A program made the position numbers and the translations under genes. Positions 1 through 5,582 of a stretch of DNA of 21,800 bases are shown here, piece by piece. Position 1 is the stretch's first letter; each line of letters opens with the position of its first letter. This DNA is from an uncultured Alphaproteobacteria bacterium (GTDB lineage Bacteria > Pseudomonadota > Alphaproteobacteria > CAAHEQ01 > UBA3637). Below the pieces are notes generated by a model. It saw nothing but the letters and a program-made list of their open reading frames with translations. It was not told where the DNA came from and did not search any database. The DNA lies in NCBI GenBank assembly GCA_937935995.1, contig CALGXF010000032.1:1-21800 (forward strand), read 5' to 3'.

Positions 1-47
1 ATTAACCGGCAGGCAAATGTTCATTAACTTTAAAAAGGAAAAATAAA

Positions 48-485
48 ATGAAAGAATTACAAAACGGACGTTCAATGATTGAAATGTTGGGGGTTTTGGC
101 GATTATCGGTGTGTTGTCTATCGGAGGCCTCGCCGGATACACAATGGCGATGAACCGTCATAGAGCCAATACGATTTTGGATTATGTTTCTCGTTGTGTG
201 GTCGTTGCTCAAACAAGCGGTGATGGATCAACGATTAGAACAGGTGCATGTGCGACTATTTTAGGAGAAACAAAACCTGCTGCATTAACAACTGATGCGA
301 CAGTAGCATTAGATGGTAATAATATTCAAGTTACATTAGAACCTGCTACAACAAAAATCGGTGACGCATTGGGAAATCGTACGACAGATAGTATCACAAT
401 TTCAGCGGAAGGCAAGACGTTTACTTTTGTCGGTGCCGGCGCTGGTTTAACAGAAAAACCAGTAACTACAGGTAGTGGTTCATAA
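48..485 (+). CDS. type IV prepilin-like protein (pseudopilin)
   Basis: This 145-aa protein has a type IV prepilin N-terminus: a short leader ending in Gly7, then mature RSMIEMLGVLAIIGVLSIGG, with Glu at mature position +5 and a hydrophobic helix. A prepilin peptidase would cut after Gly7, and the subunit would join a pilus or a type II secretion pseudopilus. The rest is a small Thr/Ala-rich globular domain with two cysteines (Cys50 and Cys68) that could form a disulfide. The start is set by AAGGAA 8 nt upstream. Mature residue +1 is Arg, where most pilins have Phe or Met. No other pilus gene is visible, although the window begins just upstream. The family call is firm; which pilus it serves is unknown. 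Confidence 0.8.
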   Translation: MKELQNGRSMIEMLGVLAIIGVLSIGGLAGYTMAMNRHRANTILDYVSRCVVVAQTSGDGSTIRTGACATILGETKPAALTTDATVALDGNNIQVTLEPATTKIGDALGNRTTDSITISAEGKTFTFVGAGAGLTEKPVTTGSGS

Positions 486-496
486 TCTACTTAATA

Positions 497-530
497 TAAA
501 AAAGCCGCTCTTACGGGCGGCTTTTCTTTA
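497..530. terminator. bidirectional hairpin terminator
   Basis: An 8-bp stem (AAAGCCGC at 501-508 with GCGGCTTT at 517-524) has an 8-nt loop and A/T tracts on both sides. It would end the prepilin transcript on the plus strand and leftward transcription from the MerR gene on the minus strand. Confidence 0.85.
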
Positions 531-604
531 TTCCCGAACCGGACAATAATCCAATCCAATCAATTCCTTAAACAAAACGATGCCAATCCGCTTGTCTCAT
601 CAAA

Positions 605-1033
605 TTACATGCCGAACACACGTTTCTTTTCCGCCGCCAAACACGCATTGCGTTTTAAAATATCCACACTGCCGTGTGCTAAAGCTTCTTCATAAAACGC
701 AATTTTGTAATTGATTTTTTCCATGTGTTTTTGGATTTGCGCTTGTTGTTCTTCCAACCGTTTCTTTTGCCGTTTGAACAAATCCAGCCGATTTTGCAAT
801 GTCGAATCGCCGGCTTTGTACCAATCGATATATTGTTTAATTTCTTTTAATTGCAAGCCGGTTCCTTTTAAACATTCCAAAATCACCAACCATTCTATAT
901 CCGACTCCGAAAATACGCGAATGCCGGATGCATTTTTCTGTACAAACGGCAGCAATCCTTCTTTATCATAAAAACGAAGCGTGTGCGTCGTTAATCCCAT
1001 TTTTTCGGCAACTTGACCAATCGTGTATGACAT
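605..1033 (-). CDS. MerR-family transcriptional regulator
   Basis: A 142-aa regulator with an N-terminal winged helix-turn-helix typical of MerR (YTIGQVAEKMGLTTHTLRFY, followed by DKEGLLP). A central helical segment leads into a Lys/Gln-rich dimerisation coiled coil at about residues 80-118. The C-terminus lacks the cysteine clusters of metal-sensing MerR proteins, so it more likely belongs to the branch that senses small organic or electrophilic compounds. It is divergent from the DUF308 gene at 1166, and an imperfect dyad lies between them, which suggests control of itself or its neighbour. The inducer cannot be read from the sequence. Confidence 0.88.
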   Translation of the reverse strand: MSYTIGQVAEKMGLTTHTLRFYDKEGLLPFVQKNASGIRVFSESDIEWLVILECLKGTGLQLKEIKQYIDWYKAGDSTLQNRLDLFKRQKKRLEEQQAQIQKHMEKINYKIAFYEEALAHGSVDILKRNACLAAEKKRVFGM

Positions 1034-1053
1034 TTTTTATCCTTTCGTCTGAA

Positions 1054-1082
1054 AGCATACACTTTTTCTGACAAAAGGTCAA
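1054..1082 (-). promoter_or_regulatory. promoter of the MerR gene
   Basis: On the minus strand TTGACC (1077-1082) and TATGCT (1054-1059) are separated by 17 bp, a good sigma70-like promoter about 20 nt upstream of the MerR start codon. Confidence 0.6.
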
Positions 1083-1083
1083 G

Positions 1084-1099
1084 TTAGAGTTATCTTTAA
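1084..1099. promoter_or_regulatory. candidate MerR operator
   Basis: TTAGAGTTATCTTTAA is an imperfect dyad: six of eight base pairs are symmetric. It resembles the AT-rich dyads bound by MerR-family regulators and lies between the divergent MerR and DUF308 genes, directly upstream of the MerR -35 box. Its role as the binding site is inferred. Confidence 0.4.
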
Positions 1100-1165
1100 T
1101 AACATCTTGCAAACACGAAAAAAAAGACCTAAATGAAGAAAGGTACTTTGATGAAAGGGGAAAAA

Positions 1166-1687
1166 ATGAAAAAAGAAATCCTGACAACGGCTCCGAAAAA
1201 CATAGGACAACTGGTAATCAGTTTATTATTGATGTTTTGCGGCGCTTATATTTTATTCAATCCGGTCGCTGCGCTGATGACGACCTCGTTGATTTTAGGT
1301 ATATTCTTCATCGTAACGGGAATCGGTTATTTCTTTGTGTTTTACTATAACCGCTCTTACATGTTGATGATGATGGGGGTTTTAGACATCCTCATCGGTT
1401 TGATTTTTGTCTGTAATTTAGGCCTGACCGCCCAAACGATTCCGATTATTTTTGCGCTTTGGTGTTTGTTTATCGGCGTTACGCAAATCGCCTCATCTTT
1501 TGAAATGAAAGACATTCAAATTGACGCATGGAAATGGGTTTTCATTTTGGGTTTATTAAGTGTTTTGTTTGCCTTTTTGATTTTCTTCCATCCGGCAATC
1601 GGCATTTTAACCATCACCCTGTTAATGGGCAGTTATTTAATCATTTACGGATTATTTGAATTTGCTCGTTTTATTTTGGGATATTAA
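1166..1687 (+). CDS. HdeD-like (DUF308) membrane protein
   Basis: A 173-aa, almost wholly hydrophobic protein with about six predicted transmembrane helices. It has the Gly/Phe-rich helical pairs of the DUF308/HdeD family, for example SLILGIFFIVTGIGYFF and the closing LLMGSYLIIYGLFEFARF. HdeD was first linked to acid resistance in E. coli; the molecular role of the family is unclear. The start at 1166 is chosen because AAAGGGG lies 5 nt upstream; an in-frame ATG at 1133 lacks a ribosome binding site. It is divergent from the MerR gene and may be its target. A terminator follows directly. Confidence 0.85.
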   Translation: MKKEILTTAPKNIGQLVISLLLMFCGAYILFNPVAALMTTSLILGIFFIVTGIGYFFVFYYNRSYMLMMMGVLDILIGLIFVCNLGLTAQTIPIIFALWCLFIGVTQIASSFEMKDIQIDAWKWVFILGLLSVLFAFLIFFHPAIGILTITLLMGSYLIIYGLFEFARFILGY

Positions 1688-1689
1688 GT

Positions 1690-1719
1690 AAAAACGCCTC
1701 CGAACAGAGGCGTTTTTTT
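1690..1719. terminator. bidirectional terminator between convergent genes
   Basis: The stem ACGCCTC (1694-1700) pairs with GAGGCGT (1707-1713) across a 6-nt loop and is flanked by A and T tracts. It serves both the DUF308 gene and the convergent repeat-protein gene ending at 1718. Confidence 0.88.
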
Positions 1720-2770
1720 ATCGTGCTTGCCCGACCCAAGATTGAAACTGCCTATCAAACGGACACATATACGCCTTTTGATTTAAACCGAGCGCTTTTT
1801 CAATTTGGTGTTTTTTACGCCGCAACAAAGACAGTCCCGGAACTTTTCCTTGCTCTTTTTCGGAACAGGCGTAAAGCCATCTCAAGCTTAAATTTTCGGT
1901 GCTGAAAGCCAAACACAGTGGAAATTTCAACAAAAAATCAATTGTTTCCCGCTCATCTTGAGTTATTTTAAACCGCTGAAACAAAGAAATCACCTGATGC
2001 GCACGGTGCCGAAATGTTTCGGAAGACTGATAAAACAATGACGGACATTGACAAGCCGCTTTCATATAGGCTTTACGTGTCAGACCGGCATGTTTAAACA
2101 GATGAAAAACGGTATCAACATTTTGCTCGACCGTTTGCGCGTGCAAACAAAACAAAGCCGGCGCCCGACAGGCCGCTTTGAAAAAAGTCTCCGACGATAA
2201 ACCGTTCCGGTCAAACAGACGAAGCATTTGTTGAGTTCGCGGCACAATCGTTTCGGGAGATTGGTAAAAAAGCGACGGATAAAGGCAAGCGGCATTAATA
2301 TACGCTTTAGAAGATAATCCTTTTGGTTCAAACGCTTGAACAACACTTGTGATATTTTTTTGAATGGTTTCAGCCGACAAGTATAAGAGAGCCGGCGCTT
2401 TAGTGGCAGCTTTAACAAACGCTTCCCGCTTCAAGCCCAAACCGCTCAAAGCATCCGACACGGATTCAATATGTTTTTGCACAGAGGCAGGAGCCTGATA
2501 AAACAGTTGCGGATGCGCCAAACACATATTCACAAAGGTTTTTCGATGACCAAAAGGCGCCAAAATACGTGAAAAAGCAGCTTCTTGTTCTGCTCCGGAC
2601 AAAGTCGCCTTACGCGCAAAGTGCAAAAAGAAATGAGCTGTTTTCGGAACCGTTAACCGCCGACGCAAGCGTTTTTCCTGTTCGGCATCTAACTTTAAAT
2701 AAGCCGCCATTTCCCGAATGTATGGCTCTATTTTTGTTGACAATGTCTGTGACTCTTTGTTTAAGGACAT
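1718..2770 (-). CDS. solenoid protein of 39-residue helical repeats, weakly mTERF-like
   Basis: I do not recognise a named bacterial family. The 350-aa protein is built of tandem helical repeats of exactly 39 residues: the key proline recurs at 87, 126, 165, 204 and 243, then at 284 in a degenerate last unit. Each unit follows the pattern [GL....f.kAA...PaLfyq..eTi..n...v..lf]. Units alternate between PSLFYQS-type and PAL(L/F)xL-type motifs. The conserved Pro-x-Leu and regular helical pairs recall mTERF repeats, which bind nucleic acid, but this is an analogy. No signal peptide is visible, so it is probably cytoplasmic. The N-terminus is basic (KRLRRRL) and the C-terminus Lys-rich. The start at 2770 is set by GGAAGGAG; an in-frame ATG at 2803 is less likely. 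Confidence 0.65.
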   Translation of the reverse strand: MSLNKESQTLSTKIEPYIREMAAYLKLDAEQEKRLRRRLTVPKTAHFFLHFARKATLSGAEQEAAFSRILAPFGHRKTFVNMCLAHPQLFYQAPASVQKHIESVSDALSGLGLKREAFVKAATKAPALLYLSAETIQKNITSVVQAFEPKGLSSKAYINAACLYPSLFYQSPETIVPRTQQMLRLFDRNGLSSETFFKAACRAPALFCLHAQTVEQNVDTVFHLFKHAGLTRKAYMKAACQCPSLFYQSSETFRHRAHQVISLFQRFKITQDERETIDFLLKFPLCLAFSTENLSLRWLYACSEKEQGKVPGLSLLRRKKHQIEKALGLNQKAYMCPFDRQFQSWVGQAR

Positions 2771-2793
2771 TTTTTCTCCTTCCTTTAACACAT

Positions 2794-2822
2794 AAGATAT
2801 CACAAATACGCCTTTTTGTCAA
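2794..2822 (-). promoter_or_regulatory. promoter of the repeat-protein gene
   Basis: On the minus strand TTGACA (2817-2822) and TATCTT (2794-2799) are separated by 17 bp, about 23 nt upstream of the start codon at 2770. Confidence 0.7.
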
Positions 2823-2840
2823 CATTTTAAGAAAAGTTTT

Positions 2841-2871
2841 CAAAAAAACGCAAGCGGCGCAAAGCCGCTTG
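2841..2871 (-). terminator. terminator of the metallothionein-CsoR operon
   Basis: On the minus strand CAAGCGGC and GCCGCTTG (2864-2871 and 2851-2858) form an 8-bp stem with a 5-nt loop, followed by a run of seven T. It starts 3 nt after the CsoR stop codon. Confidence 0.88.
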
Positions 2872-2873
2872 AG

Positions 2874-3152
2874 TTAAGAATCGAATCGATCGTATAATCT
2901 TTTCAATTCTTCCATTTTTTGTTCGCGTTCAGCCGGATTTTCGTAAAAATCTTCGACACAAGCCTGCATTTGTTTTTGCAAAATTTGGACTTCAACGACT
3001 TTGACCGCTGCCCGTATCGCACGCAACTGAATTAAAATATCCGAACAATATCTGTCCGCTTCAACCATTTTGCGAACACCGTCAATTTGACCGGCGATTC
3101 GGTTCAAACGCGGCAACTCATCCATAAATGTCTTTTTTTTCTTCTTTTTCAT
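2874..3152 (-). CDS. CsoR/RcnR/FrmR-family (DUF156) metal- or thiol-responsive repressor
   Basis: A 92-aa, all-helical repressor of the CsoR family, with the RLNRIAGQIDGVRKMVE helix that forms the DNA-binding and tetramer surface. Cys36 and Cys65 are 29 residues apart, as in CsoR. The family's copper-ligand histidine (position 61 in M. tuberculosis CsoR) is Gln61 here, while the second-shell residues Tyr35 and Glu81 are kept. It therefore resembles a Cu(I) sensor with an altered ligand, or a Cys-pair sensor closer to the persulfide sensor CstR. It lies 11 nt downstream of the metallothionein gene in the same operon and probably represses it. The start at 3152 has AAGGAA upstream, and the N-terminus is a lysine run. 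Confidence 0.85.
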   Translation of the reverse strand: MKKKKKKTFMDELPRLNRIAGQIDGVRKMVEADRYCSDILIQLRAIRAAVKVVEVQILQKQMQACVEDFYENPAEREQKMEELKRLYDRFDS

Positions 3153-3163
3153 TTCATTCTTCC

Positions 3164-3337
3164 TTATGATTTTTGATGACAAGAACATGTTTCATGACAC
3201 GCATCGTCTTTCGAGCAGTGACATTCTTCTGTGCAGGAGCCTTTCTCGCCACAATGGCATTCGCCCTCGCAACAGCAGTTATTTTCCTCACATTGACAGT
3301 TTTCACACGTACAATTCGGATTATGACATTTTGACAT
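3164..3337 (-). CDS. small metallothionein-like Cys-rich protein
   Basis: This 57-aa ORF contains 16 cysteines and 5 histidines, almost all in C-x-C, C-C-C, C-H-C and C-x-x-C clusters, for example CTCENCQC, NCCCEGECHCG and CSCH. It has hardly any hydrophobic residues. Such a composition is diagnostic of a metallothionein-like protein that binds d10 metals such as Cu(I), Zn(II) or Cd(II) through thiolates. It is cytosolic, with no signal peptide. AAAGGA lies 7-8 nt upstream of the ATG. The gene is first in an operon with the CsoR-like repressor, behind a promoter with a CsoR-like operator, which points to copper or soft-metal buffering. It does not closely match the cyanobacterial SmtA pattern, so the family assignment is by composition and context. 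Confidence 0.85.
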   Translation of the reverse strand: MSKCHNPNCTCENCQCEENNCCCEGECHCGEKGSCTEECHCSKDDACHETCSCHQKS

Positions 3338-3357
3338 TTTTTATTCCTTTCATAAAC

Positions 3358-3373
3358 TACCCCCCGTTAGGTA
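3358..3373. promoter_or_regulatory. CsoR-like operator
   Basis: TACCCCCCGTTAGGTA is a G/C-tract pseudopalindrome with TACC and GGTA ends, the form of operator known for CsoR-family repressors. It sits just downstream of the -10 box of the metallothionein promoter, at the expected transcription start, so binding would block initiation. Confidence 0.65.
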
Positions 3374-3378
3374 CTTCC

Positions 3379-3407
3379 AGGTTACACTTCCTTTAATCGT
3401 TCGTCAA
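3379..3407 (-). promoter_or_regulatory. promoter of the metallothionein-CsoR operon
   Basis: On the minus strand TTGACG (3402-3407) and TAACCT (3379-3384) are separated by 17 bp. The expected transcription start near 3372 falls inside the CsoR-like operator. Confidence 0.7.
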
Positions 3408-3416
3408 GATTCTTTT

Positions 3417-3440
3417 TGACAAAAATTAAAAATTTTGTCA
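3417..3440. promoter_or_regulatory. inverted repeat upstream of the putative toxin-antitoxin pair
   Basis: TGACAAAA (3417-3424) and TTTTGTCA (3433-3440) are perfect 8-bp arms around an 8-nt AT-rich centre. The dyad overlaps a plus-strand TTGACA (3416-3421), lies 22 nt upstream of the 60-aa gene, and could be an autoregulatory operator. No convincing -10 box was found. Confidence 0.5.
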
Positions 3441-3461
3441 TTTTTATTCATGGAGAACACA

Positions 3462-3644
3462 ATGGAACACAAAAAACACCCGATTTCCAAATGGGAAAAG
3501 CTTGCCGAAGAAGCCGTTACCGAAGCCATTCGAAAGGATCATATTCGGGGCATCGCCACATTTCATGCCGATAAAAACGGTCTTTATCAATTAACTCCCG
3601 ATGGTCGAAAAATATATATTAAGTCAGATGAACGAACAAAATAA
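3462..3644 (+). CDS. 60-aa protein, candidate antitoxin of the zeta-like kinase
   Basis: This 60-aa, charged, probably soluble protein starts with a His/Lys-rich segment. A helical stretch (KWEKLAEEAVTEAIRKDHIR) follows, then a short beta-rich tail ending near LYQLTPDGRKIYIK. I recognise no named family. Its coding region overlaps the next gene by 17 nt, the arrangement of antitoxin-toxin pairs, and that gene encodes a zeta-toxin-like kinase. GGAG lies 6 nt upstream of the chosen ATG; a longer in-frame start at 3435 has no ribosome binding site. The antitoxin role is inferred from position and size only. Confidence 0.6.
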   Translation: MEHKKHPISKWEKLAEEAVTEAIRKDHIRGIATFHADKNGLYQLTPDGRKIYIKSDERTK

Positions 3645-4290
3645 ACCTGAATTTTGGATTTTTGTCGGCCCCAACGGTTCCGGCAAATCAACGATGACGG
3701 AACGCTTTTCTCGGGAACCGGAATTTCCTTCTTTATACGTGAATGCGGATGATATCAAGAAAAGGCTATCTTTGTCTGACGTCGCAGCGCAGCAATATGC
3801 GCAGACTTTATGCCAAAATGCCTTAAAGGCACATGCCTCTTTTGCGTTTGAAACTGTCGGGTCACATGAAAGCAAAGCTCAATTAATGCAAACCGCCAAA
3901 GATCAAGGTTATCATGTCCGCCTTTTCTTCGTGTGTACACAAGATCCGCAAATTAATCTTCGTCGAATCGAAAAACGTGTCGAAAAAGGCGGCCATAATG
4001 TACCGCATGATAAAGTTATTTCTCGCTATGAACGTTCTATGCGGTTGTTGCAGGAAGAATTCAAAATCGCACATGAAGCGCATGTCTTTAACAACTCATG
4101 GGAAAAGCCCCTTCTCATCGCCCATAAAGTTTCCGACAATGAAATTTACATTCTGCCGCCGGATCCGGAAATTACCGGCAGTTTATGGACTCGGGAAAAA
4201 ATTGAAGCGTTACTGGGTATGTCCTCCCAAACGCCCCCATTAATGCGCATATCCGGATTAAAGCAAAAAACTTTCGGCTTTTTATTTTAA
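3628..4290 (+). CDS. zeta-toxin-like P-loop kinase
   Basis: A 220-aa P-loop kinase of the zeta-toxin type (COG4185-like). It has Walker A GPNGSGKST (residues 14-22), the NADDIKKRL segment (39-47) with substrate-side aspartates, FAFETVGS (72-79) with a conserved glutamate, and the lid segment RVEKGGHNVP (117-126) followed by RYERS. Zeta toxins phosphorylate UDP-N-acetylglucosamine; other members of the fold phosphorylate other small substrates. No clear ribosome binding site precedes 3628 (or the earlier in-frame ATG at 3601), which suggests coupled translation with the overlapping 60-aa gene. The last residues (KTFGFLF) are read through a weak AAAGC/GCTTT hairpin, so the natural 3' end may have been altered. 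Confidence 0.8.
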   Translation: MNEQNKPEFWIFVGPNGSGKSTMTERFSREPEFPSLYVNADDIKKRLSLSDVAAQQYAQTLCQNALKAHASFAFETVGSHESKAQLMQTAKDQGYHVRLFFVCTQDPQINLRRIEKRVEKGGHNVPHDKVISRYERSMRLLQEEFKIAHEAHVFNNSWEKPLLIAHKVSDNEIYILPPDPEITGSLWTREKIEALLGMSSQTPPLMRISGLKQKTFGFLF

Positions 4291-4293
4291 ACA

Positions 4294-4323
4294 TTGACAT
4301 GGATGCGGTATTCAAGATATCCT
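4294..4323 (+). promoter_or_regulatory. promoter of the DtxR-type regulator gene
   Basis: TTGACA (4294-4299) and TATCCT (4318-4323) are separated by 18 bp, about 20 nt upstream of the start codon. Confidence 0.6.
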
Positions 4324-4342
4324 TTTTAAAAGGAGATTTTTT

Positions 4343-4765
4343 ATGCCGCGATCCGTTATTACGCCCAGTTTGGAAGATTGTTTAGAATCAATCTATTATC
4401 ATTTTTCCGTTCAACAAGGTGTCAAAGCTATTGACATTGCCAAAAGCTTAAATATCAGCCGGCCTTTTGTAACGGAAATGTTGAAAAAACTGGCCGCCAA
4501 AGGGTTCATCAACTATACGCCTTACGGCATTATTTCCATGACGCCGCAGGGAATTAAATCGGCTCAAAAAATTTTCAAAAAACACACCTGTTTAACATCC
4601 TTTTTCGAAAACGTTTTATGTTTGGATTCGGATGAAGCACAAAAAAATGCTTGCCAAATCGAACATGTTATTTCGGAAAAAGCGTTTAAACGGTTGGTGA
4701 CTTTCACGGAATTCGTTCAACAAAATAAAAAAGATTTTTCGACCGTTTTTCAAAAAAGAAAATAA
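4343..4765 (+). CDS. DtxR/MntR-family metal-dependent regulator, short form
   Basis: A 140-aa metalloregulator with the DtxR-family N-terminal winged helix-turn-helix (TPSLEDCLESIYYH, then VKAIDIAKSLNISRPFVTEM and the YGIISMTPQG wing) and the metal-binding dimerisation domain (KHTCLTSFFENVL; CQIEHVIS). The C-terminal SH3-like domain of DtxR/IdeR is absent, as in MntR. Candidate ligands are Asp12, Glu15, His81, Cys104, Glu107 and His108. Asp12 matches the manganese-type site, whereas Cys104 sits where DtxR/IdeR have cysteine and B. subtilis MntR has glutamate, so the site is mixed. AAAGGAG lies upstream of the ATG. No adjacent metal transporter is present. It converges on the YjbR-like gene with a 7-nt gap. 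Confidence 0.85.
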   Translation: MPRSVITPSLEDCLESIYYHFSVQQGVKAIDIAKSLNISRPFVTEMLKKLAAKGFINYTPYGIISMTPQGIKSAQKIFKKHTCLTSFFENVLCLDSDEAQKNACQIEHVISEKAFKRLVTFTEFVQQNKKDFSTVFQKRK

Positions 4766-4772
4766 GCAATCT

Positions 4773-5447
4773 TTACCGTTTGCCCGCCAACGCATAGCTT
4801 TGATTGATAAAATCACATAATTTCGCCGTCGGACAACTGTCATTCAGGCAAACCGTAACCCAGTTTTTTTTGTTCATGTGATATCCCCGAAAAAAAGTCT
4901 GGTTATCCGAAAGCCGGTCGACATCGCATGGGTCCATCCGAACATTCAAAATATCAACGATGTCATCGCTGTTAATTCCCAGCTTTCGTTTGGAAATACG
5001 TAAAAAAGCAGCATACCATTTTCGCGTATCCTGACGGCGCACAATGGCTGTAGACGGAAAATTTTCCCACAAAAACTCTAAATCATCTCCGTATGTCTTT
5101 TGGATATAATCGCGGATGTCATGCGCCTGATGACTTTGGAAAACATCACCGACAAAACAGTGGTCAGCAATTTGCATCAGCACCGCTTCAAAAGCCGTTT
5201 GTATCTGTTGAACAAATGAACCGCGCGCGGCCGGCACATTTGCTAATAAATAAACCTGTTGGTTCGGAACATCATATACATCTGCCCGAAACAAACCGTC
5301 CTTCTTCAAAACAACCCGCGCTTCCATCTGGGTCTTTGGCAAAGCAACCGTATAATAAAAAAGCCCGCCTTTTTCGACAAAACCAAAGTTTAATGCCTTT
5401 GAAACATCCACCTTTCGATTTGCAAAGATATCCTCTATAGGCCGCAT
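4773..5447 (-). CDS. MmcQ/YjbR-like protein with an extra N-terminal domain
   Basis: A 224-aa protein with two parts. The C-terminal half (about 113-218) matches the MmcQ/YjbR fold, with RKWYAAFLRISKRKLG, the NVRMDPCD strand-turn and the HMNKKNWVTVCL segment. The N-terminal half (about 1-105) is a separate alpha/beta domain I cannot name, with VALPKTQMEARVVLKKDG and ADVYDVPN. YjbR proteins resemble the CyaY fold and are often called DNA-binding, but their function is not settled. A GGGAAA motif lies a few bases before the start. A promoter-like sequence and a perfect 17-bp palindrome lie upstream (5489-5553). No operon partner is evident. Confidence 0.8.
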   Translation of the reverse strand: MRPIEDIFANRKVDVSKALNFGFVEKGGLFYYTVALPKTQMEARVVLKKDGLFRADVYDVPNQQVYLLANVPAARGSFVQQIQTAFEAVLMQIADHCFVGDVFQSHQAHDIRDYIQKTYGDDLEFLWENFPSTAIVRRQDTRKWYAAFLRISKRKLGINSDDIVDILNVRMDPCDVDRLSDNQTFFRGYHMNKKNWVTVCLNDSCPTAKLCDFINQSYALAGKR

Positions 5448-5488
5448 ATTTTTCCCTGTTGAAATCTTTTATTTTTCATCCGACACCC

Positions 5489-5505
5489 ATCAAGAAATTC
5501 TTGAT
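5489..5505. promoter_or_regulatory. perfect 17-bp palindrome upstream of the YjbR-like gene
   Basis: ATCAAGAA and TTCTTGAT flank a single A. The site lies about 13-30 nt downstream of the expected transcription start of the YjbR-like gene and could be an operator or an mRNA hairpin. Confidence 0.5.
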
Positions 5506-5524
5506 ACGCCCCGAATAAGGATAT

Positions 5525-5553
5525 ATTTTAGCAAATCATTTTTTCTTCGCCAA
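5525..5553 (-). promoter_or_regulatory. promoter of the YjbR-like gene
   Basis: On the minus strand TTGGCG (5548-5553) and TAAAAT (5525-5530) are separated by 17 bp, giving a start near 5518 and a leader of about 70 nt. Confidence 0.5.
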
Positions 5554-5582
5554 CTGTTTTTGCATAAACCCGATGACGCCCC

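Noticed and set aside
2080..2418. Minus-strand 112-codon open frame inside the repeat protein
   Set aside because: Shadow produced by the 117-bp periodic repeats in another frame.
1718..2770. TALE-like or PPR-like DNA/RNA code repeats
   Set aside because: The unit is 39 residues rather than 33-35, and no hypervariable residue pair in a fixed place is evident; the mTERF resemblance is a better but still weak match.
3166..3396. Plus-strand 76-codon open frame
   Set aside because: It is the mirror of the metallothionein gene; cysteine-rich minus-strand codons leave the plus strand free of stops. No ribosome binding site and no recognisable product.
5093..5440. Plus-strand 115-codon open frame
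   Set aside because: Antisense to the YjbR-like gene, low-complexity composition and no ribosome binding site.
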